From: 2-02-FULL-66-22 sp964576535
GTDB taxonomy: Bacteria > Methylomirabilota > Methylomirabilia > Methylomirabilales > 2-02-FULL-66-22
Assembly: GCA_964576535.1 (NCBI GenBank)
Contig: CAZNWB010000001.1
Coordinates: forward strand, 1 to 64,000
Reading direction: 5' to 3'
Length of the DNA stretch: 64,000 nucleotides
Made by a program: the position numbers and the translations under genes. The notes under the pieces are model-generated. The model worked only from the letters and a program-made list of their open reading frames with translations. It was not told where the DNA came from and did no database searches. The stretch's first letter is position 1. Each line of letters opens with the position of its first letter. Shown here piece by piece: positions 53,261-59,255 of this stretch.

Positions 53261-53461
53261 ATGCAACGTGCCCGCATTTCGCATTTTAAGAACCTCAGAG
53301 ACCAGATGAGAAGGGGAGAGAGACTCAAATGGGATGAAATGTGGATGGATCTGCACAACAACCGCGAGGGCCGTTCCGGGAGAAGTGCGTGGGACCTGTT
53401 GTGCGAGGGACGTCTAAGAACAATTGATCCCCCCTATAGGGGGAAAGGCGGTTTCTATTAA
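53261..53461 (+). CDS. Small basic ORF, translationally coupled to lipoprotein
   Basis: A 66-residue reading frame (MQRARISHFKNLRDQM, then a Trp/Arg-rich part LKWDEMWMDLHNN and RLRTIDPPYRGKGGFY). Its TAA stop overlaps the ATG of the next gene by one base (TAATG), a hallmark of coupled translation, which is the main reason to call it real. There is no clear ribosome-binding site at this ATG; the frame is open for another 73 codons upstream and an ATG 15 codons in is possible. GC is well below the neighbouring genes. I recognise no family. Confidence 0.45.
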   Translation: MQRARISHFKNLRDQMRRGERLKWDEMWMDLHNNREGRSGRSAWDLLCEGRLRTIDPPYRGKGGFY

Positions 53462-53937
53462 TGCGCGGTCGAATTCTCGCATGTATATTGGGTATGGTCG
53501 CGATGGGATGTTCAAGAAGCGGTGACTGGGCAAGAGGACCAATACTCCACATTACAGGGGATGAGCAGTCGGTGGGCGCTGAGATATTTGTCGATGGAGA
53601 GAAGATTGGGGTCATGCAGAGGCAGGTTTATGCCGGCCCGGAACTGAGCGAGGATGAACTCAAGAAACAACATGAGGCTCAGGGACGTCTTGGGATTCAG
53701 CCATCGCGTCCTATGAAGCCAGGGGATGTTTTTGCGGTTGCGGTGGACATAAGAATCGCGAAAGGGGACAAACAGCCCGAATACGGTGTCCAAAGCTTCC
53801 CAAGAGTACCGCTCGGGAAGCATGAAATTGTGTTCATGGGCCCAAAGGGGCAACAATTAAGAAAGCATTTCGCCATGAAAGGTGAGACTTACATGCGTGT
53901 GGATTTCCAGAAGATGGTAATCCGGGGGGCTGATTAA
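53461..53937 (+). CDS. Hypothetical lipoprotein of lower GC
   Basis: A 158-residue protein with a lipoprotein signal (MRGRILACILGMVAMGC, Cys at residue 17). The mature part looks like an all-beta domain: ILHITGDEQSVGAEIFVDGEKIGVMQRQVY, with a PEGA-like phrase (AEIFVDGEKIG), then RVPLGKHEIVFMGPKGQQLRKHFAMKGETYMRVDF. PEGA domains are found in surface lipoproteins and sometimes modulate sugar or metal binding. The base composition is near half GC, unlike the rest of the window, and codons are A/T-richer, which points to transfer from another genome. It overlaps the small ORF upstream by one base. Confidence 0.7.
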   Translation: MRGRILACILGMVAMGCSRSGDWARGPILHITGDEQSVGAEIFVDGEKIGVMQRQVYAGPELSEDELKKQHEAQGRLGIQPSRPMKPGDVFAVAVDIRIAKGDKQPEYGVQSFPRVPLGKHEIVFMGPKGQQLRKHFAMKGETYMRVDFQKMVIRGAD

Positions 53938-54029
53938 AGATACCTGCATAAATAGAGTGACATCACCATGGAAGCTCCGAGGCTTGCAAGAAGGACTGTA
54001 ATGGGAGACCGTAGGTCTAGGGAAGAATG

Positions 54030-54118
54030 CGGGACGGAATGCGGAATGTTGCATCTGGACGGATACGGGACGGGATACGGGACGGGGATACGGGACGGAT
54101 ACGGGACGTTGCATCCGG
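54030..54118. repeat. GGATACGGGACGG tandem repeat
   Basis: GGATACGGGACG occurs about four times with slipped spacing, followed by GTTGCATCCGGACG. A related CGTCCCGTAAGA stretch lies at 54367-54410 in inverted sense. Confidence 0.7.
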
Positions 54119-54147
54119 ACGATCTCTGTGGCACGCTTGCCATCGCC

Positions 54148-54358
54148 ATGCCCCGCCAGGCGCGCCTCGACGCCTTCCGCTCTTCGTCCGGAAACTGCGC
54201 CCGGCATTCTCCCCTACATCATCCTGCGCGGAATCGAGCGGCGCCCCCTCGCGCCGCGGCTCGGCATCTCGCCCCAGGCGGTCTACGCCGCGGCCCAGCA
54301 GGGCGCCCAGTATCGGGCCGAGTGGGACCACATGGTTCCGAAGAGCAAAAGGCGATAA
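54148..54358 (+). pseudogene. Degraded RAYT transposase (MPRQARLDA family)
   Basis: The typical start MPRQARLDA (54148-54174) is followed by about 25 extra bases and a frame change, then PGILPYIILRGIERR, which is the next conserved block. The sequence jumps at once to the C-terminal block LAPRLGISPQAVYAAAQQGAQ and ends at 54358. The HUH motif, catalytic Tyr and about 200 residues between are missing. Family members in active form read MPRQARLDAPGxLHHIxxRGIERR. It is a dead copy with an internal deletion, unlike the intact RAYT at 24.7 kb. Confidence 0.75.
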
Positions 54359-54366
54359 ATGCGGCA

Positions 54367-54410
54367 ACGTCCCGTAAGACCGTAAGAACGGTAGACGTCC
54401 CGTAAGAATG
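54367..54410. repeat. CGTCCCGTAAGA repeat
   Basis: ACGTCCCGTAAGACCGTAAG and GACGTCCCGTAAGAATGAG form two tandem units just after the pseudogene. They are the inverted partner of the GGGACG array at 54030. Confidence 0.55.
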
Positions 54411-54495
54411 AGAAGTGGGAGAAGCTGACAGAGGGGAAACGAAACGTGGAAGAGCATGAAGCCTGACAACTCAGGCCGGCAGGTGCATTAGCTCG

Positions 54496-54744
54496 TCAGG
54501 CGCTTCGCCGCTTCGCCCCGGCTCCACGTTGCTGCCGAAGGACCGGCGCGAGAGCGCGTAATGCCTCGTTTACCGTCGCGCCGTCTGGAAAGACATCCAG
54601 CACCTCCGGATCGATCACGACGATGTTCGCACCCTGCACATATCTCGCGGCCGTTACGCCTCGTACCGCCGTGGAGAAGTCGTACTCAGGCCGCATCGTG
54701 TCCCGATCCATATTTCGCCTGCGCTGACTAGCCTTCTTCCTCAT
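54496..54744 (-). CDS. Antitoxin-like protein next to dead BrnT
   Basis: An 82-residue protein, basic at the start (MRKKASQRRRNMDRDTMRPEYDFSTAVRG), then AARYVQGANIVVIDPEVLDVFPDGATVNEALRALAPVL. This wording (EYDFSxxVRG, NVVVxDPDVxxVFPDxxxVNEALR) matches a small family commonly encoded beside BrnT or other small toxins, and it probably acts as the antitoxin. Its ATG lies inside the last codons of the broken toxin gene (start and end overlap by about 17 bases), showing the two were one operon. The frame is intact, so it may persist as an orphan antitoxin. Confidence 0.7.
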   Translation of the reverse strand: MRKKASQRRRNMDRDTMRPEYDFSTAVRGVTAARYVQGANIVVIDPEVLDVFPDGATVNEALRALAPVLRQQRGAGAKRRSA

Positions 54745-55003
54745 ATCGCCTCTGCTCTTGTCGTGTGGCCCGCCTCGCGGAGATCAAACGGGTCCGAGGT
54801 GGTCGCTCCGCAAAGGCCACCACCACGACCCTTCGCCGATTCGACACTCCAAGAAGAAGATTCCGTTCCTCACCGAGGGCAGGATCCGGGTCTGGCATGA
54901 GCATCGCAAGTGGGTCTCAGAAGACCGTTGATGCTTTATCGAAGGCCACCCCGTGCTTTCGAGCGTTCGACTCGGCTATCTTCGGATGCCATCGGAAAAC
55001 GTA
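54728..55003 (-). pseudogene. Broken BrnT-family toxin
   Basis: Reading on the minus strand from 55003: YVFRWHPKIAESNARKHGVAF then DKASTVF, an in-frame TGA (54919-54917), then DPLAMLMPDPDPALGEER, SNRRRVVVVAFAERPPRTR and LISARRATRQEQRRYEEEG and a TAG. This is the BrnT toxin pattern (W-DxxKAxxNxxKHGVxFxxAxxVF-DPLA ... ISARxATxxErxxYEEg). There is a stop upstream and no start codon before YVF, so the N-terminus is also damaged. It was not found in the simple frame list because of the internal stop. The antitoxin-like gene downstream overlaps its end. Confidence 0.7.
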
Positions 55004-55130
55004 GCCCGCTACGCCTCCGCATGTAGCCCCGGTCGTTCATCGAGTGCGTCTATCTAATAGGGCGACGGTGTGCCGCAGGCGGGACGGCGAGGAGGCTCGC
55101 TAGACTCGCGGGACGCTTCATCCGCGCCAC

Positions 55131-55469
55131 TTAGGCGGCTCCTTGTAAGATCTGTTCAATCTGCGGCCTGACTTCAGCAAGACGCTCCTTGATCGTTTTC
55201 CATACCAGTTCGTAATCTACCCCAAAGTAGAAGTGAATCAGCCTATCCCTCATCCCGGCCATCTCCCTCCAGGGAACCTCAGGATGACGTTGCCGTATCT
55301 CCTCAGGGACCCCCTTCGTCGCCTCGCCAATGATCTCGAACTTCCTGATGACCGCGCTCGCAGTCTTGTCATCGAGGCGGAATGCCTCCAAGTCCATCCC
55401 CTCTACGAAAGCTTCGATGCTGCGCATTGCGGCCAGGATATCCTTCAGATAGAGCCTGTAATCCCTCAC
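55131..55469 (-). CDS. hepT: HepT-family (DUF86) toxin
   Basis: A 112-residue helical protein. The toxin motif R-X4-H-X-Y is present in REMAGMRDRLIHFYFGVD: Arg, then DRLI, then His-Phe-Tyr. This RX4HXY motif is the HEPN ribonuclease site whose Tyr is AMPylated by MntA. The full family pattern (DYRLYLKDILAAMRSIEAFVEG, ASAVIRKFEIIGEATKGVPEEIRQRHPEVPW) is intact. Its start overlaps the mntA stop by four bases (ATGA), so both are made together. It is a plausible active toxin-antitoxin pair. Confidence 0.9.
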   Translation of the reverse strand: MRDYRLYLKDILAAMRSIEAFVEGMDLEAFRLDDKTASAVIRKFEIIGEATKGVPEEIRQRHPEVPWREMAGMRDRLIHFYFGVDYELVWKTIKERLAEVRPQIEQILQGAA

Positions 55470-55765
55470 AGGGGCAGAACCTCTTTAAGCACCGACTCCC
55501 GGAGCTCTGCCCTCAGGGCACGCTTGGGGATCACGTCTACCCCTCGCCCGAGCTCTTCCTCCAGGAACAGCGCCAGCCCCACCAGGTGAAACAGGTCCGC
55601 TCCCTCCTCAAAGTCCACCAAGACATCAATATCACTGGCACTCCGCTGCTCCCCTCGAACGAAAGAACCGAAGAGCCCTACCTCTTTCACCTTGTACCGT
55701 GCCGCCATCTTGGGTTTCAGTGCTTTCAGCTTCATCAGAAGATCTTTTGTGCTGATACTTGACAT
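55466..55765 (-). CDS. mntA: MntA-family nucleotidyltransferase antitoxin
   Basis: A 99-residue minimal nucleotidyltransferase starting at the ATG 55765 with GGGGGAG upstream (MSSISTKDLLMKLKALKPKMAARYKV). The catalytic motif GSX10DXD is exact: Gly-Ser, ten residues, Asp-Ile-Asp in LFGSFVRGEQRSASDIDVLVDF. The rest (EEGADLFHLVGLALFLEEELGRGVDVIPKRALR) is typical of MntA. It AMPylates the Tyr of HepT and so silences it. It is upstream in the operon, with a 4-base overlap to hepT. The pair lies between two sulfur- and mobile-element-rich regions and is likely acquired. Confidence 0.9.
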   Translation of the reverse strand: MSSISTKDLLMKLKALKPKMAARYKVKEVGLFGSFVRGEQRSASDIDVLVDFEEGADLFHLVGLALFLEEELGRGVDVIPKRALRAELRESVLKEVLPL

Positions 55766-55962
55766 TGACTCCCCCACAACTGCTGCAACCATGGGCGGCC
55801 TGGCGACGGAGGCTCGCCGGTATCGCGCTGAGCAGGGCCGTCAGGTGAGTCGAGGCAACCGAGAGAAGCCTGTGAGGCTTCGAGCGCCCAAGTCTTTGGA
55901 ACGATCGTCAGGACACTGGCCGCGGGCAACCCCGGTCAGATAGTAGAGGATCTGGCTGGCGA

Positions 55963-56259
55963 TTACGCCCCGTTTCGATCGCCAGTTCCTCCGGCGATCG
56001 CCGGCACTATTGACACCTGATCACCGGCCTTCAGGGGTGTCGCCTGCCCCTGCAGGAAGCGGATGTCTTCCTCGTTCACGTAGATATTGATGAACCGACG
56101 GATGTTCCCATCCGCCTCGCACAGGCGGGCTCTGATCCCCGCATAGTCCTGCTCCAGGCGGTCGATCAGCTCCTTGACCGTCGCCGCCTCGGCCTTCAGC
56201 TCGCCCTGCCCTTTCGTCACTGCCCGCAGCGGGGTGGGAACGCGCACGAGAACGCTCAT
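55963..56259 (-). CDS. MoaD/ThiS-like sulfur carrier with C-terminal tail after GG
   Basis: A 98-residue beta-grasp protein from the ATG 56259 (MSVLVRVPTPLRAVTKGQGE). Core features are VKELIDRLEQDYAGIRARL, IRRFINIYVNEEDIRFLQGQATPLKAGDQVSIVPAIAGG. Normally a MoaD/ThiS protein ends in GG; here seven residues (TGDRNGA) follow, so the GG must be exposed by cleavage, as known for the QbsE/HcyS-type precursors processed by JAMM proteases. A JAMM protease is encoded in the next operon. It is the third gene of a SAM-riboswitch-controlled operon, after the threonine-synthase-like enzyme, which suggests it delivers sulfur for homocysteine rather than for molybdopterin. Confidence 0.9.
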   Translation of the reverse strand: MSVLVRVPTPLRAVTKGQGELKAEAATVKELIDRLEQDYAGIRARLCEADGNIRRFINIYVNEEDIRFLQGQATPLKAGDQVSIVPAIAGGTGDRNGA

Positions 56260-56328
56260 ACTCACATGCCCCCTGTGATTGAAACGTGATGGGTGCCTGA
56301 CTGCCGTATCCGACCAACCGCCAACGGC

Positions 56329-57600
56329 TCAGGCGCGCCGGGCGGTCGGGCCCTCCCCGTTCAGCGAGGGGTGCTGGGCCAGCGCCTCGTCAAAGGACGC
56401 CAGGGTCGGCTGGATGCCGGTCGGCGCCCGCAGCGCGCCGCCCAGCGCCTCCTGCGTCTTCAGCCCGTGGCCGGTCACCGAGATCACGGTGACGTCGTCC
56501 CGGCCGATCACCCCCTGCTGCGCCAGCTTGCGCGTGGCAGCCACGGTGACGCCGCCCGCCGTTTCCGCGAAGATCCCCTCGGTGGCGGCGAGCATCTTCA
56601 TGGCTTCCACGATCTCGTCGTCCGTGGCGTGCTCCCCGGCCCCACCGCTCTCCTTGACCACCTTGTAGGCATAGTACCCGTCGGCCGGGTTGCCGATGGC
56701 CAGGGACTTGGCGATGGTCCGGGGTTGCTTGACCGGGCGGATGATCTCGCTCCCGGCCTTCACCGATGTCACGATGGGCCCGCACCCGGCCGCCTGCGCC
56801 ACGTGCATCCGCGTGGCAACGGCCGGCAGCAGCCCCAGCTTGTAGAACTCCTGCAGGCCCTTCCAGACCTTCGTGATCAGGGAGCCGCCGGCGGCCGGCA
56901 CGATGATGTGGTCGGGCGCCCGCCAGCCCAATTGCTCGGCGATCTCGTAACCGAAGGTCTTGGACCCTTCGGCATAATATGGGCGAATATTGATGTTGAC
57001 GAAGGCCCAGCCGTACTTGTCGGCGACCTCGCTGCACAGCCGGTTCACCTCGTCGTACGTCCCATCCACCGCCACCACGTTGGGGGCATAGATGGAGGTC
57101 CCCAGGACCTTGCCCTGCTCCAGGTCGGCCGGGATGAACACGAAGCTGGTGAGGCCCCCCTCGGCGGCGTGGGCGGCCACCGAGTTCGCCAGGTTCCCTG
57201 TGGAGGCGCAGGCGACTACCGGGAACCCGAACTCCAGCGCCCGGATCACCGCCACCGCGACCACCCGGTCCTTGAAGGACAGCGTCGGGTGATTGACCGT
57301 GTCGTTCTTGACGTAGAGGTTGCTGAGTCCCAGGGCCTTCCCCAGGTTCCGGGCCCGGACCAGCGGGGTCAGGCCGCAATGCCGCCCCACCGTCACCTCG
57401 CCGTCGATGGGAAGCAGCGCCCGGTAGCGCCACATGTTGGGAGGGCCGGCCTCGATGGCGCGGTGGGTCAGTACCCGCCCGATGCCTGCGTAATCGTAAT
57501 CCACCTCCAGCGGACCGAAACAGAACTCGCACACGTGAAGCGGCTTGGCCGGATAGGGTCGGGCGCACTCCCGGCACTTCAGGCCAATCACATATCCCAT
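56329..57600 (-). CDS. Threonine-synthase-like PLP enzyme with zinc ribbon
   Basis: A 423-residue fold-II PLP enzyme from the ATG 57600 (MGYVIGLKCRECARPYP). The N-terminal zinc ribbon is CREC ... CEFC. The PLP Lys is in TLSFKDRVVAVAV, ACASTGNLANSVAAHAA gives the phosphate/Ser loop, and VIPAAGGSLITKVWKG and VSVTGHGLKT complete the archaeal-type threonine synthase pattern. ThrC acts on O-phosphohomoserine. The SAM riboswitch and MoaD-like partner are odd for threonine production, because the gene would be on when methionine is scarce. I infer it could instead make homocysteine from O-phosphohomoserine and a protein thiocarboxylate. It could still be plain ThrC. Confidence 0.8.
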   Translation of the reverse strand: MGYVIGLKCRECARPYPAKPLHVCEFCFGPLEVDYDYAGIGRVLTHRAIEAGPPNMWRYRALLPIDGEVTVGRHCGLTPLVRARNLGKALGLSNLYVKNDTVNHPTLSFKDRVVAVAVIRALEFGFPVVACASTGNLANSVAAHAAEGGLTSFVFIPADLEQGKVLGTSIYAPNVVAVDGTYDEVNRLCSEVADKYGWAFVNINIRPYYAEGSKTFGYEIAEQLGWRAPDHIIVPAAGGSLITKVWKGLQEFYKLGLLPAVATRMHVAQAAGCGPIVTSVKAGSEIIRPVKQPRTIAKSLAIGNPADGYYAYKVVKESGGAGEHATDDEIVEAMKMLAATEGIFAETAGGVTVAATRKLAQQGVIGRDDVTVISVTGHGLKTQEALGGALRAPTGIQPTLASFDEALAQHPSLNGEGPTARRA

Positions 57601-57647
57601 CGAGCCATTGCCTCCCGCGGAACCCCGCCGTGGATGGTGAGGTGATG

Positions 57648-57890
57648 TCACGCAGTTGCCCCGGGGGTGCCGATCGGCCTGACCTTGACCCCCAGGCGGG
57701 TCAGGTGCTCAATGCCGCGCTTCAGGTCGTCCTCCGCCCCGGTGAAATCCAGCGTGGCCTCTCCCGACGCCTCCGTGACCCGGGCCTTGCGGATGTTCGG
57801 CACCAGACGGTATGTCTTGGACACGGTGTAGATCAGCGGCTCACGCACCAGGTCCGGCGGAAAGATCAACAACAGGCGCAGGGTGGCCAT
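57648..57890 (-). CDS. Stand-alone NIL-domain protein, riboswitch-proximal
   Basis: An 80-residue NIL domain protein (MATLRLLLIFPPDLVREP, VSKTYRLVPNIRKARVTEASGEATLDFTGAEDDLKRGIEHLTRLGVKVRPIG). The NIRKARV phrase is the domain's hallmark. NIL domains occur at the end of the methionine transporter ATPase MetN and in the NIL/ferredoxin proteins needed for homocysteine synthesis in methanogens. It follows directly after the riboswitch terminator. A second, same-length paralogue lies at 58.12-58.36 kb outside the riboswitch. Both are tiny cytosolic proteins that may be sulfur-route partners. It ends 47 bp before the PLP enzyme start. Confidence 0.85.
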   Translation of the reverse strand: MATLRLLLIFPPDLVREPLIYTVSKTYRLVPNIRKARVTEASGEATLDFTGAEDDLKRGIEHLTRLGVKVRPIGTPGATA

Positions 57891-57905
57891 GGGGTTTCCC
57901 CGGGC

Positions 57906-57941
57906 AAAGAAAAAGCCCCCTCTCGATCCTGAGAAGGGGCT
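57906..57941 (-). terminator. Intrinsic terminator of SAM riboswitch expression platform
   Basis: Minus strand: stem AGCCCCTTCTC / GAGAGGGGGCT (57941-57931 with 57924-57914), 6-base loop, then TTTTTCTTT. It directly follows the aptamer and precedes the NIL gene, so SAM binding would stop transcription. Confidence 0.9.
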
Positions 57942-57965
57942 CACGAAAATTCCCGTCAGCCGCCT

Positions 57966-58068
57966 TCTCATCTTTCCCCGCCGAAGGCGGGGCAGGAGTT
58001 GGCACCCCGCGTCTCGCGGGGTTGCCGTGGCTTCGTAGGGCCAGTCCCTCAGCCACTCGGGATGAGTC
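57966..58068 (-). ncRNA. SAM-I (S-box) riboswitch aptamer
   Basis: Minus strand, 5' to 3': the P1 arm GACTCATC, CCGAGTGGCTGAGGGA, CTGGCCCTACGAAGCC, ACGGCAACC, then GGTGCCAACTCC, and the closing P1 arm GATGAG. These match the conserved S-box core (GAGxGGxxGAGGGA, CUGGCCCxxxGAAxCCxxGGCAACC, GGUGCxAAxUCC). A GC-rich P3/P4 hairpin pair lies between. The terminator follows. It controls the NIL / ThrC-like / MoaD-like operon and should switch it off when SAM is high. Confidence 0.95.
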
Positions 58069-58081
58069 AGCGTTGCGGCGG

Positions 58082-58110
58082 ATTTAAGCAGAGCCAGGTA
58101 GTGGTGTCAA
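58082..58110 (-). promoter_or_regulatory. Sigma-70-type promoter of riboswitch operon
   Basis: Minus strand: perfect -35 TTGACA (58110-58105), 17-base spacer and -10 TTAAAT (58087-58082). The aptamer starts about 14 bases after the -10. It begins 12 bases past the end of the upstream NIL gene. Confidence 0.8.
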
Positions 58111-58121
58111 GCAAAAAGACG

Positions 58122-58364
58122 CTATCCCGCCACCACGTCCTGCTCGATGGGGGCGACGATCACGCCCCGCTCCTCCAGCCAGTGAAGGGCATCCGCCAGT
58201 TTCCGGTTCTCTCCCTCCAGTTCGAGCATGATCCAGCCGATTCCCTCCTCCAGGTCGGCCTGGCGGATGTTGAAGACCAGGTCGAATTGCTGGCTCATCG
58301 TCCAGATGGCTGGTTCGTCCGCCAGTTGCCCCTGGAAGGTCAGGTGTACCCGTCGCTTGCCCAT
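58122..58364 (-). CDS. Stand-alone NIL-domain protein, second copy
   Basis: An 80-residue NIL domain protein from the ATG 58364 (MGKRRVHLTFQGQLADEP); a GTG four codons upstream opens the frame. The domain core is VFNIRQADLEEGIGWIMLELEGENRKLADALHWLEERGVIVAPIEQDVV, with NIRQADLEEGIGWIMLE as the hallmark phrase. It is a paralogue of the riboswitch-controlled NIL protein with identical length. It is the last gene of the unit that begins with Rrf2/CysK/ThiF-MoaD/CysM/JAMM, and lies just before the riboswitch promoter. A role in cysteine-branch sulfur transfer is inferred. Confidence 0.85.
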   Translation of the reverse strand: MGKRRVHLTFQGQLADEPAIWTMSQQFDLVFNIRQADLEEGIGWIMLELEGENRKLADALHWLEERGVIVAPIEQDVVAG

Positions 58365-58525
58365 GAACCGCCCCACTCAGTGCTTGATTTCATAAACCCG
58401 TGACCGCCTCAACCATACCCCAAGAATGTCGCAGACGTAAAGCCCCTTCTGCTTTCCGGGACCCGGTGAAACTCGAAGGGGAGGCAACCTGAGGCAGGCT
58501 GAGGCGGCGATCTGGGGACGATCCG

Positions 58526-59050
58526 TCAGGCCGCCGGCAGGCTGGCCGGAACCTCGGCGAAGTCCCCACGGACACCGTCCCAGACGTAGTAACGGGCGTC
58601 CACGGCCCGGCCAGTGCGGACGGAAACCACCAGGTAGTTGGCGCCGGGCCAGAGGGGTTCTGAGTCGGCCCGGAGGGCCCGATCCCGATCCATCAGGGAA
58701 AAGTAGGCGTCGTGATCCGGGTGAGAGTGGTAGAAGGTCACGACATCCCACCCCGCATCGTCCGCCTCGCGGAGCACGCGCAGCACCTCCCGGTCATCCA
58801 TCCGGTAGGCGGTCCGCGCATCCCGCTCGAATCCCGCGGGATCCCGCTGGCGGTCCTGATTGGCGATGTTGCGCACCTGGCGGACCTGGTAGGTCTCGGG
58901 CTTCCCCGGCTTGCCGATGACGATCCCGCAGATCTCCTCCGGGTATCCCGCCTCGGCCTGCCGGACGATCTCGGCCATCTGGATCGCCTGCAAGGGATAG
59001 ACGGCCGCCATCCGCTCCCCCGTCGTGGTCATCTCCCTCTCGGTTCGCAT
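58526..59050 (-). CDS. JAMM/MPN+ metalloprotease (Mec-like)
   Basis: A 174-residue JAMM protease. The catalytic set is complete: Glu in GYPEEICGIVIG, His-X-His in FYHSHPDHDAYFS with the Ser and the Asp seven to ten residues on (FSLMDRD). Zinc ligation is by His, His and Asp. I start at 59050; an ATG 13 codons in has a better GGGGGAGCGG site. Mec in Mycobacterium frees cysteine or trims CysO-type carriers; HcyD/QbsD-type JAMMs expose the GG of MoaD-like precursors. Its neighbours include a tailed MoaD, a MoaD-ThiF fusion and CysM, so both functions are possible. Confidence 0.9.
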   Translation of the reverse strand: MRTEREMTTTGERMAAVYPLQAIQMAEIVRQAEAGYPEEICGIVIGKPGKPETYQVRQVRNIANQDRQRDPAGFERDARTAYRMDDREVLRVLREADDAGWDVVTFYHSHPDHDAYFSLMDRDRALRADSEPLWPGANYLVVSVRTGRAVDARYYVWDGVRGDFAEVPASLPAA

Positions 59051-59077
59051 CTTCTCACCCGAGGCCCATCCCGTTGG

Positions 59078-59144
59078 ATTTCGGATTGTGGATCACCCAG
59101 GGGGTACCCGATTTCGGATTGGTCAAATTCGAAATTCGAAATTG
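59078..59144. repeat. ATTTCGGATT/GGGTACCC composite repeat
   Basis: GGATTTCGGATT, CACCCAGGGGGTACCCG and ATTTCGGATTGG are joined, with CGAAATTCGAAATT following. It lies between the JAMM start and the CysM stop. The GGGTACCC core is inverted relative to the copies at 42 and 52 kb. Confidence 0.65.
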
Positions 59145-59255
59145 GGGTCAGGTCCCGGTGTCTCGGCTCTGGGCTCTCGGCCCGCATTTATCACACGGGG
59201 CCCCGTCCCGACCTCCACCTCCCTCGTCGGCGGCGGTCGGGTCCCTCCCCGGGGG

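Noticed and set aside
55963..56259. Ordinary molybdopterin synthase small subunit MoaD
   Set aside because: No moa or moe genes are adjacent, and the GG is not terminal.
58441..58490. Second riboswitch or terminator before the NIL gene at 58.1 kb
   Set aside because: CCCCTTC/GAAGGGG with a nested ACCGGGTCCCGG can fold, but the U-run is three bases and I cannot match a known aptamer.
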